Source: JBBRYK01 sp038237665
GTDB lineage: Bacteria > Actinomycetota > Thermoleophilia > Gaiellales > Gaiellaceae
Direction: 5' to 3'
Assembly (NCBI GenBank): GCA_038237665.1
Contig: JBBRYK010000051.1
Span: 1 to 19,406, forward strand
DNA length: 19,406 nt
This document shows positions 15,128 to 19,406 of the stretch, piece by piece. Position 1 is the first letter of the stretch. Each line of letters opens with the position of its first letter. Made by a program: the position numbers and the translations under genes. The notes under the pieces are model-generated. The model was not told where the DNA came from, did no database searches, and saw only the letters and a list, made by a program, of their open reading frames with translations.

Positions 15128-15547
15128 GTGGATGGCCTGCGGGCCCACGCTGACCTCATTCATTTACTCAAATCGCGATTTCCGGCACTCACAGGCCAGC
15201 TGGGAGCTAAGGCGCTTTCGCAGCAGGCGAAGTCGTTGCAGTCCGCGGCGGCCGAGGGGGCGCTTCTCGCCCAGGACGCGGTCTCAGGGAAGACGACTCG
15301 CGTCTATGCGCGAGAGCACTCCTCCGACCTGCGCACAGCCGCTGTCCGGGTCGAAGCCGAGTTGAAGAGGGCGAAGACCGAGCCCTCGCTGGAGCCAAAG
15401 CTTCACCGGCTGGCGGTTATTGCTGCTCGAGTAAGTGTCGTGCTTGAGCGCCTCGGTGGCGCCTCCAGGAACGAGGAGCGTGCTTTGGCGCGCGAGCTGC
15501 GGGCGGCGGCGGCAGAGGCCGAGAGGATCGGCCGGGCGCTCAAGTGA
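15128..15547 (+). CDS. Hypothetical helical protein
   Basis: A 139-residue protein I do not recognise. It is rich in Ala, Glu, Arg and Leu with heptad-like spacing (for example LRTAAVRVEAELKRA and EERALARELRAAAAEAERIGRAL), predicting an all-helical, possibly coiled-coil protein with no signal peptide or membrane span. The GTG at 15128 has GGGAGA about 7 bases upstream; an ATG at 15132 is in another frame. Its stop overlaps the GTG of the NRAMP-type transporter as GTGA, so it is likely the first gene of a metal-transport operon. Coding potential is supported by the overlap and by the absence of a better frame. Confidence 0.6.
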   Translation: MDGLRAHADLIHLLKSRFPALTGQLGAKALSQQAKSLQSAAAEGALLAQDAVSGKTTRVYAREHSSDLRTAAVRVEAELKRAKTEPSLEPKLHRLAVIAARVSVVLERLGGASRNEERALARELRAAAAEAERIGRALK

Positions 15548-16779
15548 GCCTGAAGAATGTCCTCGCGGTCGCGCTTGGGATCATGTCGGCGATCGGTGGT
15601 TTCGTCGACATCGGCGATCTCGTCTTCAACACGCAGGCCGGCGCGACCTTCGGTTTTCAGCTCCTCTGGGTCGTCGTGGTCGGTGTTGTCGGGATCATCG
15701 TCTACTCGGAGATGTGCGGGCGCGCCTCGGCGTTCGCCGAGCGTCCGGTCTTCGACCTCGTCCGGGAGCGGGCCGGGTTCGGTGCCGGCCTTGCGACTCT
15801 AGTCGCGTCCGAGGTCGTCAACTTGATGACCTGCGCGGCCGAGATCGGCGGTCTCGCGATCTGCCTGCGGCTCCTCTCAGGCCTCCCCTACCGGCTCCTG
15901 ATCCCGCTCGCGGTACTGGGTCTTGTCCTCGCCTCCTGGGTGCTGCCCTTCAGGTGGATCGAGCGCGTCTTCGGCTATCTCGGCCTTGGCCTGCTCGTCT
16001 TCGCCGTCGCGGCGATCAAGCTCCACCCCAACTGGGGCCACGTCGCTCACGGCTTCGTCCCCGGCTCCCACGCTGGCGGCAGCCTGACGGTCTACCTCTA
16101 CTTCGTCGTCGGTCTGCTTGGGGCGGCGATGACTCCCTACGAGGTCTACTTCTACTCCTCGGGCGTCGTCGAGGACCGCTGGGGCCTGAAGGATCTGCGG
16201 CTAAACAAGGTGACCGCGATCATCGGCTACAGCCTCGGAGGCTTCCTCTCCTTCGCGCTGATGATCGTCGCCGGCGTCCTCTTCCTGCCACGAGGAATCT
16301 CGCCGCAGTTTCTCGGCACCCCGGCTCTGGGCGCTGAGCATGCGCTGGGGCAGATCGGGCTGCTGCTCGCGCTCGTCGGCATCCTCTTCGCCGTCGGCGG
16401 CGCGGCCATCGAGACCTCCTTCGCCGGCGCCTACAACCTCGCCCAGTTCTTCGGCTGGAGGTGGGGAAAGAAGGAGCGCCCCGCCAAGGCCTCACGCTTC
16501 ACCCTCTCCTGGCTGGTCATCTTCGCCCTCGCCCTCCTGCTCGTCATGACGGGCTACGACCCGGTCAAGCTGACCGAGTACTCCGTCATCTTCTCGGTCG
16601 TCGCGCTCCCCTTGACCTACCTGCCCATCCTGCTCGTCGCAAACGACCGCACCTACATGGGAGCGAACACGAACGGGAAGCTGGCTAATTTTCTTGGCGG
16701 CCTCTACCTGATCCTCATCGTCGTGATCGCGCTCGCCGCCATCCCCCTGCTCCTGCTGACAAACGGAGGGCAGGGATGA
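15544..16779 (+). CDS. NRAMP-family divalent cation transporter (divergent)
   Basis: A 411-residue membrane protein with about 11 hydrophobic spans and the NRAMP fold. Seen: span 1 GGFVDIGDLVFNTQAGATFGF aligns to the NRAMP IDPGN...AGAQFGY region; span 6 AAMTPYEVYFYSSG aligns to the MPHNLxLHS region. The metal-binding DPGN is DIGD and MPH is TPY, so this is not a standard manganese/iron MntH; NRAMP-related proteins with altered sites, including magnesium transporters, are known. The GTG at 15544 overlaps the preceding stop as GTGA, and the stop overlaps the next ATG as ATGA. It sits with two PRC-barrel genes, suggesting a small metal-handling operon. Metal specificity cannot be assigned. Confidence 0.85.
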   Translation: MSLKNVLAVALGIMSAIGGFVDIGDLVFNTQAGATFGFQLLWVVVVGVVGIIVYSEMCGRASAFAERPVFDLVRERAGFGAGLATLVASEVVNLMTCAAEIGGLAICLRLLSGLPYRLLIPLAVLGLVLASWVLPFRWIERVFGYLGLGLLVFAVAAIKLHPNWGHVAHGFVPGSHAGGSLTVYLYFVVGLLGAAMTPYEVYFYSSGVVEDRWGLKDLRLNKVTAIIGYSLGGFLSFALMIVAGVLFLPRGISPQFLGTPALGAEHALGQIGLLLALVGILFAVGGAAIETSFAGAYNLAQFFGWRWGKKERPAKASRFTLSWLVIFALALLLVMTGYDPVKLTEYSVIFSVVALPLTYLPILLVANDRTYMGANTNGKLANFLGGLYLILIVVIALAAIPLLLLTNGGQG

Positions 16780-17119
16780 GCAAGGTGATCGAAGTCGATA
16801 TCGCTCTCAGCATCCTCGACCACCAACTCGTCGACAGCGACGGGAGCAACTGCGGCAAGGTCGAGACCTCGAGATCAGCGGGCTCGACAGCGACACACCC
16901 GAAGTGATCGAACTCATCGTCGGCGGCAACGCCTGGCGCTCCCGCGGCCTGCTCGGCCGCCTCGCCGCCCGCCTCGCCGGAGACGCCGTCCACCTGGCCT
17001 GGCAGGACGTCGACTCCGTCACATCTGTCGTGACCCTGAAGCGCCCCGCAGTGGAGCTGCGTTTGAACCGAGGCGACGAGCGCTGGGCGGCCCTCGTCAA
17101 GAAACTCCCCGGATCCTGA
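16776..17119 (+). pseudogene. PRC-barrel-like protein, single-base frameshift
   Basis: The frame from ATG 16776 reads LSILDHQLVDSDGSNCGKV and then goes out of register, ending at 16907. The continuation DLEISGLDSDTPEVIELIVGG is found in the +2 frame from 16865 and runs to the stop at 17119. One missing base at about 16863-16864 explains it. The joined product would be about 114 residues, with PRC-barrel-type strands (HQLVDSDG...GKVDDLEI). The start is well supported by GGAGGG and an ATGA overlap with the transporter. Either a young pseudogene or a sequencing indel. Confidence 0.7.
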
Positions 17120-17381
17120 TGCGCCTCTCCGTCCTCCTGAACCGACACGTCGTCACCGAATCAGGTCAACCGCTCGGCCGCGTCCACGATCTCCGCGGAG
17201 AACTCGTCGACGGACGCCTACGAATAACCGGCATCGCCGCCGGCAAACTCGGCATCCTCGAACGCTACGGCATCGGCACCCACGGCAGCGGCGGCCCCGG
17301 ACAAGCCAAGGCACACGGCCACCCATCATCCCCTGGCAACGAGTCATCCGCATAGGACCAAACATCATCGTCCGCGACTAG
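17119..17381 (+). pseudogene. PRC-barrel domain protein, single-base frameshift near the end
   Basis: From ATG 17119 the frame gives MRLSVLLNRHVVTESGQPLG, RVHDLRGELVDGRLRITGIAAGKLG, a clear PRC-barrel start, then a GIGTHGSGG loop. After codon 17320-17322 the frame is lost and ends early at 17355. Shifting by one base at 17323-17324 restores IIPWQRVIRIGPNIIVRD and a stop at 17379-17381, the normal end of a PRC barrel. The ATG overlaps the preceding stop by one base. A one-base deletion is the simplest explanation; the short form could still be made but would lack the last strands. Confidence 0.72.
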
Positions 17382-17876
17382 CCAAGCCCACAAGCCGCGC
17401 CGCCGTTCATGTGCGCAGGAAGGCTACGGTGCCGCTCGGCAAATCGCGCATGCGAGCTGAACCTACGTCACGGCGCGCTTGCCCTCCGGGTGCCAGGCGA
17501 GGGAAGCGTCCGGGCCACTCGACCCGACCACAGAGTCCCCGCCCTGAGCCCCCGGGCGAGGCGGCCCGGGCGCATCGCCCTCTCAGCCAAATGGGCCGAG
17601 AACGAGGAGGGCTCTGGCCACGCAGCTTCTCGCTCATGATCGACTAGCCCGCGATGTGCGCGGACAAGCGCGCGCTCACCCAGCGCGGCAGGATCGAGGA
17701 GCGCCGCCAAGACGAGAGGGTGAGCATCGATTTTCCCGCTGCCGGCGAAACAAACGCGCCCGCAGCCCACCGGCTCCGACGGCGCCAATCAGCAGCAGCC
17801 GCGGCGCAGCGCCCGCGCGGAGCCGAGAAGTAAGCTGGCGAGCTAGGCGCCCCTGGGATCGAGGAGGCAGGCGCAA
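17382..17876. other. 495-base stretch without a supportable gene
   Basis: Open frames exist on both strands (for example minus 17468-17788) but none shows a recognisable domain, a good start or a conserved-looking composition. A short CCCGGGCG direct repeat lies near 17550-17576. The last 15 bases carry the GAGGAGG site of the next gene. It is probably degenerate or non-coding. Confidence 0.5.
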
Positions 17877-18234
17877 ATGGCCGACCCCAGAACCTCTCGG
17901 ACTGGCACGGTAAGAGCCTCGTCGACCGCGACGGGGAAACGATCGGCAAGCTGGAGGATGTCTACGTGAACGTGGAAACAGACGAGCCGATGTTCGGCAC
18001 CGTCAAGGAGGGTCTGATTGGCCGCCATCTGACCTTCGTGCCGCTGGCCGGAATCACGATCGGCCCCGACAACCTGCAAGTCAGGGTGTTCCCGAGACGA
18101 TGTTAAAAGCGCCCAACATCGAGCTGCAGGGCGACCAACTCTCTCAAGCAGATGAGTCCGCGCTCTCCCACCACTACCAGCTCAACTACACCGCGCCCGA
18201 CACAGAGAGTGGTCGCCGCCTCGCCCGCGGCTGA
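17877..18234 (+). pseudogene. PRC-barrel domain protein with two frameshifts
   Basis: ATG 17877, preceded by GAGGAGG, opens MADP; the frame then shifts by one missing base at 17886-17887 to read QNLSDWHGKSLVDRDGETIG, KLEDVYVNVETDEPMFGTVK, EGLIGRHLTFVPLAGITIGP, a textbook PRC barrel, ending at TAA 18104. A second shift between about 18085 and 18108 (near a run of four A) leads to APNIELQGDQLSQADESALS and a YQLNY tail ending at 18232-18234. The joined product would be about 119 residues. PRC-barrel proteins of this kind are common stress-associated genes in actinobacteria. Two indels make a functional product unlikely if the sequence is right. Confidence 0.75.
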
Positions 18235-18374
18235 CACGGAGCGTGTAGGAGCGGCCGCGCAGATTGTCCTCCCGAAGCGTTCAGACCGTCGAGACGGAAG
18301 GGAGATCACGCGTGCACTGTCATCGGTTGGGGATACTCCTCCCAACACGCAATTTGCGCGAGGAGGGCTGAGGG

Positions 18375-18581
18375 ATGGGACTGCTCGACAAGCTGCTCGG
18401 ACGTGGCAAGAAAGCGGCCGGTGACTTGACCGGCGACGCCACGCTTCGACGAGAAGGCGAGCATCAAGAGCGGGAGGGAGTCGCCGAGGAGCGCGCGGCA
18501 GAACACGATCAGCTCGCGCAGAAAGAACGCGAGCGCGCCGCCGAACACCATGCCGCCCGCGAGGACACAAGCAGCAACTGA
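18375..18581 (+). CDS. Small CsbD-like stress protein
   Basis: A 68-residue, highly charged protein. MGLLDKLLGRGKKAAGDLTGDATLRREGEHQ resembles the GKxKEAAGxLTGDxxLxxEG core of CsbD-family proteins, followed by a Glu/Arg/Ala-rich helix (ERERAAEHHAARED). CsbD proteins are general-stress proteins of unknown mechanism. ATG 18375 has GAGGAGGG about 8 bases upstream. Unlike its PRC-barrel neighbours it is intact. The match is by motif only, so a different small helical family is possible. Confidence 0.6.
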   Translation: MGLLDKLLGRGKKAAGDLTGDATLRREGEHQEREGVAEERAAEHDQLAQKERERAAEHHAAREDTSSN

Positions 18582-18653
18582 GTACATCTCGACGGTGTTA
18601 CCAGCGCTGGTCGCCCCCTGACCGTCGCGTGAAGGGTTGCCGGCGCGGCGGCG

Positions 18654-18830
18654 TCAGTGGCTGACGAGATGCGTGACGGGAATGGAGAAGCGCTCTTGCG
18701 CGTCCTTACCGAGCCCGGTCTCGAGCCAGTTCGCCTCCTCGTCGGGTGCGGTCAGCACGACGATTTCGTCGGCCGTGAACGTCCGCAGCGCGTCCTCGAT
18801 CGCCTGCAGCGGATCGACATCACCGACATG
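18654..18830 (-). pseudogene. C-terminal fragment of an actinobacterial (Usp-like?) protein
   Basis: On the minus strand a frame without a start codon reads HVGDVDPLQAIEDALRTFTA, DEIVVLTAPDEEANWLETGL and ends FSIPVTHLVSH-stop (stop at 18656-18654). This resembles the last ~60 residues of small uncharacterised, possibly universal-stress-like actinobacterial proteins, in which a DEIV strand precedes an NWLE helix. The frame is closed upstream by the transposase stop at 18857-18855. The 5' part of the gene appears to have been removed by the IS insertion. Confidence 0.5.
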
Positions 18831-19406
18831 CTGGGGGGTGCGGAAATTCGGTTCTCACGCTGTGAGGCCGTATTCGTGTATCAGTCCGCCGAGGCGATCT
18901 CGGCGCTCAACGTGGTCTGTTCGAGGTGAGAGGGCGAGTCGGGGTGTCGGCGGGTCAGGTGGCGTGAGGTTGAGCGCTCGGTGCGGCTGGTGGCCGTTGT
19001 AATGGTCGACGAAGACGCGGAGTGTCCGCTCGAGGTGGCGGCGGTTGACGATCATGAGCCAGTCGAGGCATTCGGATCGGACGGTGCGGATGAAGCGTTC
19101 GGCGACCCCGTTCGCCTTCGGCGCTCGGACCGGCGTCCGGATGATCTCGATTCCTTCGCTTCGGAAGACGGTGTCGAACTCGCGCGTGAACTTGCTGTCG
19201 CGATCGCGGATCAGGAAGCGAATCGATGTCGAACGGTTGGCTAATCCCCAGGCGAGCTGACGGGCCTGCTGAGTAACCCAAGCGCTGCTCGGGTTCGAGG
19301 TGCAACCGGCGAGACGCACGCGCCGGTTGCCGAGCTCGATGAAGAAGAGCACGTACAGCCGCCGCAGGGCAACGGTTTCGACGGTGAAGAAGTCGACGGC
19401 GAGCAT
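18831..19406 (-). mobile_element. Insertion sequence, partial
   Basis: The element contains the transposase at 18855-19406. Its inner end must lie between the transposase stop (18855) and the start of the recognisable gene fragment (18830); I could not identify a terminal inverted repeat because the other end is outside the window. Confidence 0.6.
18855..19406 (-). CDS. DDE integrase-core transposase, 5' end beyond the window
   Basis: 183 residues of an integrase-core (rve) transposase. Seen: AVDFFTV with D5, LIRDRDSKFT with D68, and RAPKANGVAERFIRTVR with E103, a DDE triad with 35-residue D-to-E spacing, then DHYNGHQPHRAL, a conserved end motif. The protein ends GGLIHEYGLTA. The frame reaches the window edge, so the apparent first Met is probably internal and the N-terminal DNA-binding part lies outside. 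The family is that of IS481/IS3-like elements; I cannot choose between them. Confidence 0.85.
   Translation of the reverse strand: MLAVDFFTVETVALRRLYVLFFIELGNRRVRLAGCTSNPSSAWVTQQARQLAWGLANRSTSIRFLIRDRDSKFTREFDTVFRSEGIEIIRTPVRAPKANGVAERFIRTVRSECLDWLMIVNRRHLERTLRVFVDHYNGHQPHRALNLTPPDPPTPRLALSPRTDHVERRDRLGGLIHEYGLTA

Noticed and set aside
17468..17788. Minus-strand frame with an IGAVGAGG-like stretch in an alternative frame, suggesting a P-loop kinase fragment
   Set aside because: The stretch lacks the GK(S/T) of a P-loop in frame and nothing around it supports a kinase.
1..19406. CRISPR arrays, tRNA or rRNA genes
   Set aside because: No regularly spaced repeats and no tRNA- or rRNA-like segments were seen on either strand by eye.

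Overview
The window is GC-rich with dense, mostly 4-base-overlapping genes and frequent GTG starts. Together with the protein families (PRC-barrel stress proteins, a CsbD-like small protein, an actinobacterial-type DDE transposase) this suggests an actinomycete, possibly a soil Thermoleophilia/Solirubrobacterales-like lineage. The phylum is a fair inference and the finer placement is only a guess.

Layout. (1) 162-764 (+) is a flavin reductase that converges on the next operon. (2) 766-7453 (-) is a five-gene catabolic operon, in transcription order: acetoacetate-decarboxylase-family protein, UbiD-family decarboxylase, DapA/DHDPS-like lyase, Fe-S/FMN/FAD old-yellow-enzyme-type reductase, acyl-CoA dehydrogenase. 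(3) 7565-11553 (-) is an ABC importer operon of the ribose/sugar type (binding protein, double ATPase, permease) ending in a SnoaL-like protein. (4) 11664-12656 (-) is a LysR-type regulator. (5) 12627-13118 (+) is the orphan ATPase half of a sensor kinase. (6) 13257-14943 (+) is a luciferase-like flavin monooxygenase followed by UbiX, the enzyme that makes the prenyl-FMN cofactor used by UbiD. (7) 14984-15049 is a small insertion-sequence remnant that marks the right edge of the catabolic block. (8) 15128-17381 (+) holds a helical hypothetical protein, a divergent NRAMP-type transporter and two frameshifted PRC-barrel genes. (9) 17877-18581 holds a third frameshifted PRC-barrel gene and a CsbD-like protein. 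(10) 18654-19406 (-) is a gene fragment abutting an IS transposase that runs off the window.

The main observation is a long promoter/operator element present three times: before the decarboxylase operon, before the ABC operon, and on the other strand before the monooxygenase-UbiX pair. All three copies have GTTATG, exactly 20 bases, TTGAC(A/G), 17-18 bases, then GATCATCG. This ties uptake, decarboxylation, cofactor supply and oxygenation into one regulon, most likely controlled by the LysR-type protein in the middle. My reading is a substrate-induced catabolic island for a (hetero)aromatic or unsaturated carboxylic acid. The substrate cannot be named from sequence, and I do not recognise this combination as a described pathway.

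The right-hand 4 kb is different in character: three PRC-barrel genes each carry single-base frameshifts, and transposase pieces are present. It is either a decaying region or one with assembly errors.
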